Below, piece after piece: positions 47,542 to 58,746 of a stretch of DNA of 64,000 nucleotides. Position 1 is the first letter of the stretch. Every line of letters begins with the position of its first letter. The translations under genes were made by a program, and so were the position numbers. Source of the DNA: Anas platyrhynchos (lineage: Eukaryota > Chordata > Aves > Anseriformes > Anatidae); assembly GCF_047663525.1 (NCBI RefSeq), contig NC_092587.1:47018501-47082500 (forward strand), in the 5' to 3' direction. The notes under the pieces were generated by a model that was not told the origin of the DNA, did no database searches, and was given only the letters and a program-made list of their open reading frames with translations.

Positions 47542-47947
47542 AGTCCTATGAGGAGCGGCTGAAGGAGCTGGGCTTGTTCAGCCTAGAGAAGAGGAGGCTC
47601 AGGGGTGACCTTATTGCTCTGTATAAGTACATTAAAGGAGGCTGTAGAGAGGTGGGGGTTGGCCTGTTCTCCCATGTGCCTGGTGACAGGACGAGGGGGA
47701 ATGGGCTAAAGTTATGCCAGGGGAGTTTTAGGTTAGATGTTAGGAAGAATTTCTTTACTGAAAGGGTTGTGAGGCACTGGAACGGGCTGCCCAGGGAGGT
47801 GGTGGAGTCACCATCCCTGGAAGTCTTCAAAAGACGTTTAGATGTAGAGCTTAGGGATATGGCTTAGTGGGGACTGTTAGTGTTAGGTTAGAGGTTGGAC
47901 TCGATGATCTTGAGGTCTCTTCCAACCTAGAAATTCTGTGATTCTGA
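47537..47947 (+). mobile_element. CR1 LINE, 3' part, about 410 bases
   Basis: Contains the CR1 C-terminal reverse-transcriptase coding tail (protein blocks [17 protein letters not shown] and [20 protein letters not shown]) followed by the 3' end GGTTGGACTCGATGATCTT and GTGATTCTGA. The frame from 47481 to 47867 is a relic of CR1 ORF2. It is 5'-truncated, as is usual. Confidence 0.93.
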
Positions 47948-48390
47948 GTAATCAAATAATATCCTGTTCCCCAAGAAAATAACCATAAGCAGGCACAAAA
48001 GCTGTTCCCTGCTTCTGTGCATCATCACTGACCAGTCGGTGTACTGGTTTTAGACCCATGAGCGTTGTGAGTAGAAAACTTGGTTAAAATTGCCTGTCAG
48101 GTAGACTTGTAGGGGTGTTTAATTTCTTGCTGTATGGTGCCCAACCAGCAATCTTGCTGATTCAAGCAGGTACAAAGATTAGACCCTGTCACAAAGATTT
48201 TATTGGTTGCTTCTGTGCCGTTGGGTTTCATTAGAAGGGGATGGGATGTTTGTCCTGCTGTGACAGGACCTTAGAGGTCTGTGGAGGCTTAGGAGTACAT
48301 ACTGTGGGAGATTGAGAAGCAAAGTATACCAGAACCCATCTCAAAAAAGTAAGTAATTTGCAACTTAAAGAGATCTGGGACTGTGGCAAA

Positions 48391-48426
48391 AAATACATGT
48401 ATATATCAAAATACATGTATATATCA
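48391..48426. repeat. Perfect 18-bp tandem duplication
   Basis: AAATACATGTATATATCA occurs twice head to tail. Confidence 0.95.
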
Positions 48427-48584
48427 AAACACCATCTTCCCTTCTGCCCCTGTTTCATAGGCTCAGCTTCACTCCTTCATTCCTCCACCATTTCCTGCCC
48501 CGAGGAACATCTGGGAATGCCTGGTTATGGTCATTTTGCAAGTTTGCATCTGACGATACCTTTTCCTCATGCTTTGCCCCGTGC

Positions 48585-48850
48585 TGTGTGGACTCTCCAC
48601 AGGCTGCACAGGAATCTCCTCCAGTGTCTGGAGCACCTCCTCGCCTGCTTTCTGACCTTGCTCACATTGCTGCTTCTCGCTGTTTCTCCTCTCTCTCTGT
48701 AATGTGTTTTCCCTTTCTTTCCTGTGCTATCACTGAGGCGCCGCCATCTTAGCGCCTGGCCCTGCCCTGTGGTGGTGGTGGCAGGGCGTGGCCCTGGCCT
48801 CGCCTCACAGGGGAGCCCCACGGCCCCCTGACACCCAGCACGCTGATTTT
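48585..48850 (-). mobile_element. Fragment distantly related to LTR family A
   Basis: CCACAGGCTGCACAGGAATC, then TCTGGAGCACCTCCTC, TGACCTTG and a C/T-rich stretch ending TTTCCCTTTCTTTCC and CACTGAGGCG follow the same order as near 42920-43080 in copy 2. It is divergent and partial, with ends uncertain. Confidence 0.5.
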
Positions 48851-50827
48851 TATTGCCTAACTGGTCTTTATTGAAACTGCTACTTCTGACAGTGGGAAAT
48901 AGCACTTTGGGAGCTCCTAACGTAATTGAAAAGGGTAGCGTTTAATTTATGTTAAAAGCACAGAGCGCAACCGAAAAGCAGATCGCGCCATACTGAGCAG
49001 CATGTATAGGAAGGACTCGTTCAGTATTTCCACCTTGGGAAATCAGTTGACCTCAAGAACCAAATTTCTCCCAGAGTTGTTTAAGAACTTCATTACCAAC
49101 ATTCATCTCTGTTTGTCCTACAGGCACGTGCCTGGGTAGAGCAATTAACTCTTAATAGTTTTAGCCTCTACTCTTTTAATGTGTTTTTACCTATTTCATG
49201 CCTCTTCCTCTTCTTGTGTGTGTGTGTGGTGTTTTTTTTTTGTTTTTTTTTTTTTGATTGCAACCTCAACACATACCAGCATGTGCAGTTGGGAATATTT
49301 TCCTGCATTTAGGGAACAGACAGTAATGTAGTAGCTTTCTACAACTTCTCTTCTGAAGAGACAGGCTCAGAGGTGGTACAGGTCTTTGCTGTCATCTGGG
49401 ACTGAGATGTTGAGGGAGCGCAATTTTTATAGTTTGATGTGGCTTTGCGTGCAGAAATGCTCCAACAGAAAGGAACAGCAGGAAGACAGCTTTTCCTCCT
49501 GCCCCGTGGAGCTGAACCAAACCTAGGATTTGGCCGTTCAGTCTGGGAAATGCCATCAGTCACGTTTCTAGAGGGCACAGAAACTTGCTGGTCCTGCGTT
49601 AACCCACAGGGACCATACGTGCAGGACTTCAGAAGCAGAATTTCACTGGTAGTGCCTGTAACATTGCTTCCTCAAGGGAGATTGCAGAAAATATGTACAG
49701 GAAGCAGAGTGAACATATGAAGGAACAATAGCGGTCTTTCACAGGGCTCTCTGTAAACACTCCTGTGATTCAGCCCTTTTATCAGCAACCTCCTTCACTT
49801 GCGGAAGTTCACCTTTGCTGATGACATCTGTCTCAGTAGATGGAGGATGCTCACTCGCTTTCTGGTTTAAATGACGTTTTAAATGCCAAGCTGGCTGAGT
49901 GCTGCAGCAGATGGTGTCTTCAGTCAAGTGCAACTGAGGCAATGACAGGAACATTCCCCTTACAATAAATGTGTCTTTAAAAGAGGCAACTTTCTGACAC
50001 GCAAACCATGTCCCATTAAGAAGACAAGTACTTCCTCCAGGAGCAGCAGTGCTGAAACTTGTTTTTATTTTGAAGCTGTGTCCTTACAAGTACCTTTGTG
50101 TGTCCCCACAGTCCTGGCCAGCCTCCCATGTGCCACGGCCAAGCCATCAGCTGCTGTATGCAGGACACCTGCCCTGTCCCCTCCACCGCAGTGACTCTGC
50201 CTGTGGAGTTACCCACAGCTCTGGCAGTGCAACAGGCCAGGCCAGCACTGCCTTCCCATTAAAGAGTTGCTCCATCAACAGCATCCATCAGCAGCACACT
50301 GCTCACTGGGCCTCTGGATTTTCATCTAAAGGACCAAAAATAGCCCTGGCTGCGCAGGTTTGGAGAAGGTGGAGGTTGCCTTGCAGACAGAGGTCCTGTG
50401 CTGTAGGCAAGTACAACACTGCCCACTGCTCTCCTGGGACTTGATATGGGCTTTGATGCTGGAAGCAGCTAATGAATCTGCAGTAGCCCTGTTTGGCAAA
50501 ATGTCTTCAATAGCAGGGAGGCTAGTGGCAGCTCAGGTGTCCAGATGTGCCATAGCGAGCGGTTAGGGAAGGGAAGGGCTCTGCTGCTCAGCCCTGCTCA
50601 ACCTGTGCAGGGGCTGGGGTCCCCAGGGGCCTTCCTGACGCCGCACAGCTGGCACCAGAGCCAGGTCTGGCCATGTCCTTCCCCTATGGTTTTGAGTTGC
50701 TTGAACCCACCTAATGTCATGGCCCAGAACAATGGGTTTTGTAAATGCTCAGGAACAGTTTTTGGCTTTGTTCACATGTGACAAATACCAAAGCATGTTT
50801 TGAGAAAAAGGCAGTATTTTTTAAAAT

Positions 50828-50867
50828 GTATATATGAAATATATATATATATATATACATATATATT
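50828..50867. repeat. (AT)n microsatellite
   Basis: Mostly alternating AT with single interruptions in the intergenic region downstream of NDUFA12. Confidence 0.9.
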
Positions 50868-51215
50868 TAAAGAGCCCTGTAAGACTTACATTTATATTTT
50901 CCTATATGAGTTTTACTAAGAGGTTTTGGTTCAGGATTTTCCTCCTATTAAATTTCAACAGACTAAAAAAAAAAATCAGAACACAGCTACAGGTGTGCTA
51001 AGCAATGTGTGTATACATAAATGTGCATAGATATATTTCTACTATTAAAAAATAATATCAAATTTAGTATAAAGATATTTAGTTGTAAATATGTATTACA
51101 AAGTTTCTAACGAAGCTAAACTTCATGAAATTATGAGCCTATGTAAAACAAGCTAAAAACTGATATTTAAATCAAAGCTTCTTGTGTGTTAATTGAAAAC
51201 ATGAATCACTTAAAT

Positions 51216-51606
51216 TTATAGAGTCATCTAAGTTGGAAAAGGCCTTTAAGATCATTGAGTCCAACCATCCACCTAACACTACAAGTCCACTGCTAACCCA
51301 CGTCCCTTAGTGCCATGTCCACACATCTCTTCGATACCTTCAGGGATGTTGACTCCCCCAGTCCCCTGGGCAGCCCGTTTCATTGCTTGACCACCATCTC
51401 CGTGAAGAAATTCCTCCTGATCTCTAAGCCTCCCTTGGTGCAACCTGAGGCCATTGCCTCGCAACCTATCACTTGCCACCTGTGAAAAAAGCCCAACACC
51501 CTCACTGCCGCCTCCTTTCAGTTACATGTAGACAGTGATGAGGTCTCCCCTCACCCTCCTTTTCTCCAGACTAAACCACCCCAGTTCCCTCACTATCCTG
51601 CACTAC
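51216..51606 (-). mobile_element. CR1 LINE, 3' part, minus strand
   Basis: The reverse complement reads from the ORF2 tail to the CR1 3' end (ATAGAGTCATCTAAGTTGGA at the left edge). It is more diverged than the copy at 47.5 kb and belongs to a different CR1 subfamily, with GTGAAGAAATTCCTCCTGAT and CAGCCCGTTTCATTGCTTGA blocks. Confidence 0.9.
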
Positions 51607-53482
51607 AAACCTGGTAAGGTAGAAGACATTGATGCTGCAATGAAAATTTTCTTTTGTGTTCATATGAGTGAAAATAAGGGTTACGTGAAGCGCTTGCTAA
51701 TTTTTTAAGTGGGTATTTAGATCAGGAGCAATGATTAAGGGGCAACTTCACACACTGTTTCTAAAATCCAAAATGTTTTAGAATTTGTTCTGATTAAGAA
51801 ATATATGCAGCAAATTAAAATTTTAGGTGCTTATCTTTTACTTTATGTAAATTACCCACAAACAACTGCATTAAGTACTTAGTGTAATCTAATCTCTGTA
51901 ATATCAACAGTGGATACAGAATCTATTGAAATGATCTGTAGTACCGTCAGCACCACTTAAGCAAATTGTAAATCAAGAGACTTCTGTTTTACATTGATTT
52001 ATGTTGGTAGAATATTGTGCCTATTTGTTTCTCTTTGTCTGCAGGGTAATATATATTTTCTGTTCCTCTAATGGACTGCTTCATTTTTACCTATGATACA
52101 TATTTTAAATATTAGTTTTAGATAAAGTGGTTGCGGGGCTGTTCTATTTCCTTCATAGCCCGAAGGATTTGTAGTTGATGGAACAGCAATCCATCAAAAC
52201 ACAGCCTGTATTTAACAGATGAAGTCTCATGCGGTTGAGCATTCAGACACAGGCCTATTAATAGTTTGTTTTTTGAGGGTAACCATCCATAAAAATTCAA
52301 TGAGGCAAAACCAAATTCAGCAATATCTGTCTGTGTGGCGCTTCCCGCATGCCTTGCAGCAAAACAGTGTCCAGAGAAAGCAAGAAAACACTAATGTGTT
52401 TTAATTTGAGGCAGCTGTGTTAAAAAAGAAAAGAGCATTTGTTTACCCTGGGTATTTGGGAGTTCATGGGGCTGCTTAGCTTTTTTCTGTGGAAAGTAAA
52501 GTGCAAGGGTGGTAGAGGATGAGCCTCAGGTACATGTCACTTGTCCACAAAGCAACCGTGGTTGACACAAGCAGCAAGTTTCTTTTCTGTGGCACCTCTT
52601 GACTTGACCTTGAGCATCTCCAGCCTGAGCTCCAGGTCTCCCTGGGACCCAGCCAAGGGGTGCTTTGGCCACTTGGCACAAAGCCACCCTGAGACAGAGC
52701 CCCCTCTGCCTCTGCTGGTCGAGGTCACCTCCAAACCTCAAAGTGAGCCTCATCAGTGCGGGTCTGAATAAGGTGCTGGATGCCAACAGCCCTCCTGGCC
52801 TTCTGCATATATCAGAACTTAATTTCTGGATGTCTGTGCCCAGAAAGTCCATTAACAACGTGAATCTATTCAGAAGAGCAATTCTGAAAATAGAAAATTC
52901 AACAAGGGAGTGGTGCTATCTCCAATGTCACGAGCGTGAGGTGACACCAAGAGCTCTGCCCGGCATCTGGGAGCCGTGGTGGCTTCAGAAGTCTCTCCAG
53001 CTGGAGCCTGGCCAGGCAGTCAGAAAACAATTTGCTCCATTCAAAAATTCTCTATTTGCTGTGAATAGCTATTAAAAGGGAGAAAAACCCACATCCACTA
53101 AAATAAGCCTGCTACAGATTGCCCAGAGGGAGCATATACATCGAGGGATAAAGTGATGTTTGTGTATTGAGATAGCGAGAAATTAAATCACAAAAAGTGA
53201 AGCAAGATTTCGATTTCTTACATTGGGGTGTGAAAAATTCAGAGCTTTTACACATTTAGAAGAGGAAGAGTAAGGGAAATATCTGGCTTTATTTCTGCTG
53301 CCTTAGAGAAAGCTTTCTGAGCTGACAGTCTTAGCCATGAGAGTTAAAGCCCTGACCTGGGAGATGCATAGGGAGGTGATACCAGCTCAGACACAGAGAT
53401 GAGATAAAAGCCATGGGATGAGGGACAGGACCCAATATTAGGCTATCTGAAAGAGCTCAGCCTGAAGGTGCTCATACTATTT

Positions 53483-53530
53483 AAAAAACAAACCAAACCA
53501 AAACAAAAACAAACAAACAAACAAACAAAA
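53483..53530. repeat. (CAAA)n microsatellite
   Basis: CAAA/CAAAA units in the intergenic region; A-rich on the + strand. Confidence 0.9.
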
Positions 53531-55469
53531 CACCACTAACAACAAACTATCAGATTGAGAACTATTTGGCTTTCCTATAATTCTTGTTGTTTAGCTTGCA
53601 TCCTCCTCCAGCAGGATCTGGTTTCATCGTTGTAAATGAGCAGTTTCAGTCTGGGGCTCTCCGGCCTGCTGTGCTGTTGCTGTAAATGCTATCAGGGAAT
53701 GGTAATTTGGCTTTTATGATCTTCAGATGATTTCTGAGGGACTTCAAATGGTGAACTTCAAATGATTTCTGATGGATATTTTCTGATTATTTTTTCTTCA
53801 AAATAATGTCTTACCATCTGTTGGTCTTTGGGTTTTAAAGCGCGGTTTGGCCATTACAGTTTACATTTGAAAACCAGCAGCAGAGGCAAACGCATGCTGT
53901 CAGAACCACTTCAAACACTGAAAAAAAGAATCCATGCTTAATTTAGTTCTTCAGTCATTTCTGCTAATTGGTAGCAGCAAGACATAATTTGGCACTGGAT
54001 GAATTCCTGCCCTTTTCAGCTCCGTGCTGTCCCACACATCACAAGCTCGCTTTGGCCAGTGCTGGGTGTGGGGCCGTGACTGCTGGCAGTGCCCCTATCA
54101 CCCAACACAAACTGGTTCCAGAAAATGCACACGGAAACAGCCACGTCTCCCTCATGGCCAAGCACAGACCGGATTCTCTAAATCCAAGCTGTGAGCGTAA
54201 CTGTGTACCTACAAAAGCAGAGCGGTGCGCAGTAATTAATTTGCACTATAGCAGTTGTCAGATTACACTGAGTAAGCTTTTGTTTCTTCTAAAAGCCAAG
54301 CGGGATTTTACCTGTTTTTGTAGCTCCTATTAAGGGGATTGTAATTACTGTTGGTACTGAGCAATAGGAGGACACAAGTCGTAGGTGCCAGCGTGCCAGC
54401 CCAGGCCTGATTGCTGTGACGGGTCTTCTGCCCACTTGTCTAACTCCACACTGAGCAAAATGATGCACAGCTACTCGCGCCCTCATGTCACAACACGTAA
54501 TCATACAGTATAATTAACTTCCTGCGCTGCAATTAACAAAATAGCATCTTGATACAGGAATACATCCAGGAAACAAACAACTTTTATCACCCACCATATG
54601 CTGCCTAGAGCCAGACATGTAAGAGCTGCTGCAGATCAGCAGTTGCACATTATAATTCCTATAGGTCTTTCAGGGAGGATGATGCTTCACAAGCATCTAG
54701 GCAATATTGTTCCTCAGGCAGCTTGCCAGTACTAACAGGGAGCTGTGAGTGAATTTGTGCCACCATCCTGCCCTCCTTTCTGCTGTTCCCTTTCTGCCCT
54801 TCCCCTGTGCCTCAATTACAAAAACATTTACAATTACAAACTCTCCTGGAAGAGACCGACCTCCTAAACAGAGATCAATAAACATGCATGCCTTTATGTA
54901 CACAGGGAATGTGTGTGCTTATCCCCTGAGCTGCTTGAGCCTGTGATTGTCCTTTGGTAGCTATACGTTTCATCTACAGGGGATCCAGTCTCACCTCCAA
55001 CATTGCCTGCATCTCCACTTCCCCCCAAAACACATGCCACAGTGGGTCAAGAGAGCTGAAGCCTGGGGGGAACATAAATGTTTTGTGTCTATGTTTCAGT
55101 GAAACCGTGAAGAGCACTGAAAAGCTTCTCAGTCACTGTGCTGGGTTGCTGGAGGAGTGGCTGAGAGCACTGCAGCCATGGCTGGTGGCCGCTGGGAGCA
55201 GCCTCTCGGTGCACCTTGTCCCCCAGCAGGACACACCACTCCTGCAGGATGGCTGTAGAAGGCCGTGGGGGGCTGGCAGCACACACATTTGTGCTTGTAG
55301 TCACTTCTGAGAGGAAAGCAGGGGAAAAGTACAGCTGTTTTGCTTCCCTCAGAGCAGTAGATGAGCTGGTGTGCCAGTGCTCTGAGGTGGCTCCGTGCAT
55401 CTTTCACCATCTCTCCTTGGTGATGTGTTGTAATGACCAGTTGCCTGCACTGTTATAAAACTGGACTGA

Positions 55470-56200
55470 ATTTCTAATTTAATTTGCCTGTGTCCAGCTT
55501 CCAGCCACTGGATCCTGTTGTTGTCTTTCTCCGCAAGCTGAGAGAAGTGATGACTGCCTAGCATTTTCTGCCTGGGAAAGCACTTGAATGCTGTAATCAA
55601 GTCACCTCTCACTTTTCTTGTTGACAAGCCGAACAGCTGGAACTCTACATCTGTGACTGAAAAGCAATTTTCCCTTGTCATTTTTGCGGTTCTCTACCCT
55701 CCCCAGTTTTTCATTAGCTTTTTCAGAATGAGGGTTATCTATCATACCAATCCTGCACACAAAGTGTAAAAAATCATCTTTCTTCTGATGCTTGATTTAT
55801 TCCCTCATGTGCAGCAAGAAGTCAAGGACACATTAGCCCTTTTTTGCTGCAGGATTGTGCAGGGAGCTGTGTTTGGGTTACTCTTCCACCAAAACCCACT
55901 GTGCCGCTCCTGGAGTCACCACTTGCCAGCCTCTGTTTTGCAGCACAGCTTGCACCCTCTCTAGAGGGACACGTTTACTTCTGACTGCTCAGAGATGGGT
56001 ATTCTGTGCACAGAATCCAGCTTACAGGGTATTTCAGACAGAGCCACCAGGTGGCTCATAAGAAACCTGTCCCTTTGGCTGTGGCTCTCTCCCTGCGCAA
56101 TTACACTTCGAAGTCTGTCAGTTTGTCCACTTGTTTTGGAGCAGGGAAGCAGCTGTATGTTAGCTGTATGTTAGCAAACACTGAGAGTGAGGACACGATG
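55470..56200 (-). mobile_element. Ancient CR1-like LINE fragment, minus strand
   Basis: GTCCAGCTTCCAGCCACTGG, AATCAAGTCACCTCTCAC, the CTCTACCCTCCCCAGTTTTT stretch and ACACATTAGCCCTTTTTTGC appear in the order found in old amniote CR1 elements read in reverse. It is strongly diverged, and its boundaries and exact family are uncertain. Confidence 0.6.
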
Positions 56201-57131
56201 GGATACCCTTGAGACACAGGGGGAAGAGCCAAGTAGAAAATACATTCATGGGAACTGCTGAACTAACCCATTCTTAAACCAAGTAAGTGCTTTCAGACGT
56301 GGTAGAGTGCTATCTTTCCATCAGGTTTCACACAGGACACAATTAAGCCCCCAGGTGTGTTACATCTCCATGTTTACCTGTACAAACCTGTAATCTGAAA
56401 TGAGGAAATAAGACCTCTCTGGCAATTCTCAGTATGTCACAGCAAGACGCTCTGTGCCTACCATCGGTGCTGAGTGCTGTCACCCCCTGTTGTCTCCACC
56501 GGGAAATTTTTCCACACTCCTGGTCAGCCTTAGGGTGTATTTATGGTTGTCTATTTTATATATTAGCACAACAAAAATCATTTTCCAGTCTCCTTCAGTT
56601 TCCCCAGTGCCTTCAAAATCAAGGCGACTGAAGAAGAAGGATCCTTTGCTAATTTTTTCACCATGTTCGGGGTTCACTTTGTAGTGTTCATCCCCCTCAG
56701 TTACTGACAAAGAACAATTTCTCTCTAGTTGATGTAAATACATAATCCTACTTCTTTCCTGATACAAAGTAAATAATTAGCACTTGTTAAATTAGCACTT
56801 AGTAAATTATTAGCACTTCTAACATCCAAATCTGGATCATGTACTCCACAAGATGTTTTGCTCTTCACATCCCTCTGTACTGGCCTTAGCCTCACAGCTG
56901 GCCTGCAGTCCTCAGCAGGGACTGTGAGACCTTTGAATGTGACAGTGAGGAGAGAAGCACCTGCAGTGCTCGTGTTGCCACACCTGAGGAGCAGGGAAGC
57001 TGCTCTCCCAGAGGTACCACAGGGCTGATGACACCTGTGGGGAGAGCAGGCTATGGAGCAGCCTTCAGTTCCCCGCCCATTGCTGATGACTGTTAATACC
57101 TTCAGCTGATGATAACCCCCTCACAACTGCG

Positions 57132-58130
57132 GCAGTTCAGGTCTCCGGGTGCAGGGAGTGCCTGAGCCTGTTGCTACCACCTGCGGGGGGCAGAGAGACT
57201 GTGTGTGTGAGGTGCGAGCAGGTGGACGACCTGGTCTGCCTTGTGGCAGACCTGAAGGAGGAGGTTGAGAGGTTGAGGGATATCAGGGAGTGTGAGCGGG
57301 AGATAGACTTGTGGAGCAACTCCCTGTGCGGCCTGAAGGGCAGGTACCGGGGTGAGACACCCCAAATGGGGTTGGACCCCCTGCCCTGCTGTTATCAGGC
57401 AGAGGGAGAAGACCTAGGAGTTGAGGAGGAATGGAAACAGGTCCCTGCTCGACATCGCAGGTGATGCCCCCCCCACCAGCCCCACCTTCCCAGGTGCCCT
57501 TACACAACAGGTTTGAGGCCCTGGAGCTTGAGAGACCAGTAGCTGAGGAAGAGGTAGAAAGTCTACCCAGGAGGATGCCTAGGGCGAGGAAGTTGACTCC
57601 ACACCTCAGGACTGCCTCCACCAGGACAGAAAGAAGGGTGATTGTTGTGGGCGACTCTCTTCTCAGGGGAACAGAGGGCCCTATTTGTCAGCCTAACCCT
57701 ACCCGTAGGGAAGTCTGCTGCCTCCCTGGGGCCAGGGTCAGGGACGTTGCCAGAAAGCTTCCCAACCTGGTTTGCCCCTCTGACTATTATCCTCTTTTGA
57801 TAGTCCAGGCTGGCAGTGATGACATTGAAGAGAGAAGCCTGAAGACCATCAAACGGGACTTTAGGGGACTGGGACGGTTAGTGGATGGAGCGGGAGTACA
57901 AGTGGTGTTTTTGTCCATCCCTACAGTTGCAGGGAGGGGTACAGACAGGACACGGAAAGCCCACCTGATAAACACGAGGCTAGTGCCAACACAGAAATTT
58001 ATTTTTTTTTGACCATGGGGAGCTTTACTTGGCACCCGGCCTGATGGCCACAGATGGGCCCATATCTCTAAGGGGAAAATGGATCCTAGGCCAGGAGCTG
58101 GCGGGGCTCATTGAGAGGGCTTTAAGCTAG
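57132..58130 (+). pseudogene. CR1 ORF1 relic (zinc-finger-like, coiled coil, GDSL/SGNH esterase-like)
   Basis: The N-terminal part has two CxxC pairs (CREC and CVRC) followed by a coiled-coil-like stretch, DDLVCLVADLKEEVERLRD. After a frame change around 57450-57470 the second part holds RRVIVVGDSLLRGTEG, the GDSL box of the SGNH esterase fold known from CR1 ORF1 proteins. The usual GTND block is GSDD here, losing the Asn. The frame ends at 58010-58012 and the histidine-containing C-terminal block is only recoverable in other frames. It is non-functional as it stands. Confidence 0.78.
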
Positions 58131-58171
58131 GTAAGAAGGGGGACAGGGCTGAAACAAGGCTTGTTAGAGCT

Positions 58172-58660
58172 GTGCCAGGGGGAACAATGGCAAGGCTGGG
58201 AGAGAAGGCAATGGCCCAGCTGAAGTCCATCTACAGGAGGAGCTGGAAGCCATCGTGCGGCAGGCAGGCTATGACTTGGTTGCCATCACGGAAACGTGGT
58301 GGGACCGTTCTCATGACTGGAGTGCTGCGATGTCTGGCTATAGGCTCTTCAGAAGGGACAGGCAGCATGGAAGGGGTGGCTCAAGAAAGGCCCAAGAGCA
58401 ACCTTATTGCTCTTCATAAGTACATTAAAGGAGGCTGTAGTGAGGTGGGGGTTGGTCTGTTCTCCCATGTGCCTGGTGACAGGACGAGAGGGAACAGGCT
58501 AAAGTTGTGCCAGGGGTGTTTTAGGTTGGATATTAGGAAGAATTTCTTTACTGAGAGGGCTGTGAGGCATTGGAATGGGCTGCCCAGGGAAGTGGTGGAG
58601 TCACCATCCCTGGAGGTCTTTAAAAGACGTTTAGATGTTGAACTTAGTCATATGGTTTAG
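58172..58660 (+). pseudogene. CR1 ORF2 relic, endonuclease start fused to C-terminal tail
   Basis: The endonuclease motif ITETWW is encoded at about 58283-58303, in a different frame from the open frame at 58172-58660. After the deletion the frame reads [20 protein letters not shown] and [20 protein letters not shown], the CR1 ORF2 C-terminus. There is no reverse-transcriptase core, so no activity is expected. Confidence 0.75.
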
Positions 58661-58746
58661 TGGAGGACTGGTTAGTGTTAGGTTAGAGGTTGGACTCGAT
58701 GATCTTGAGGTCTCTTCCAACCTGGACAATTCTGCGATTCTGAGTA

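Larger units (their letters stand above)
47948..57119. other. Intergenic region downstream of NDUFA12, repeat-bearing
   Basis: Holds the LTR-like fragment at 48585-48850, CR1 at 51216-51606, the ancient CR1 at 55470-56200 and microsatellites. The remaining open frames (for example 50049-50444 + and 52665-53075 +) have no recognisable domains and are not supported as genes. Confidence 0.6.
57120..58746 (+). mobile_element. CR1 LINE with ORF1 and ORF2 start, internally deleted
   Basis: A CR1 that keeps 5' coding sequence. ORF1-type protein is visible from about 57132. The start of the ORF2 endonuclease follows at 58235-58380 (block [13 protein letters not shown]). The sequence then jumps near 58381-58400 to the ORF2 C-terminal tail and the usual 3' end (GGTTGGACTCGATGATCTTG, then CTGCGATTCTGAG). 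Most of the endonuclease and nearly all of the reverse transcriptase are missing. Possible 5' UTR sequence continues upstream to about 56870 but cannot be delimited. Confidence 0.87.

Noticed and set aside
47481..47867. 128-codon open frame
   Set aside because: It is the tail of CR1 ORF2, not a host gene.
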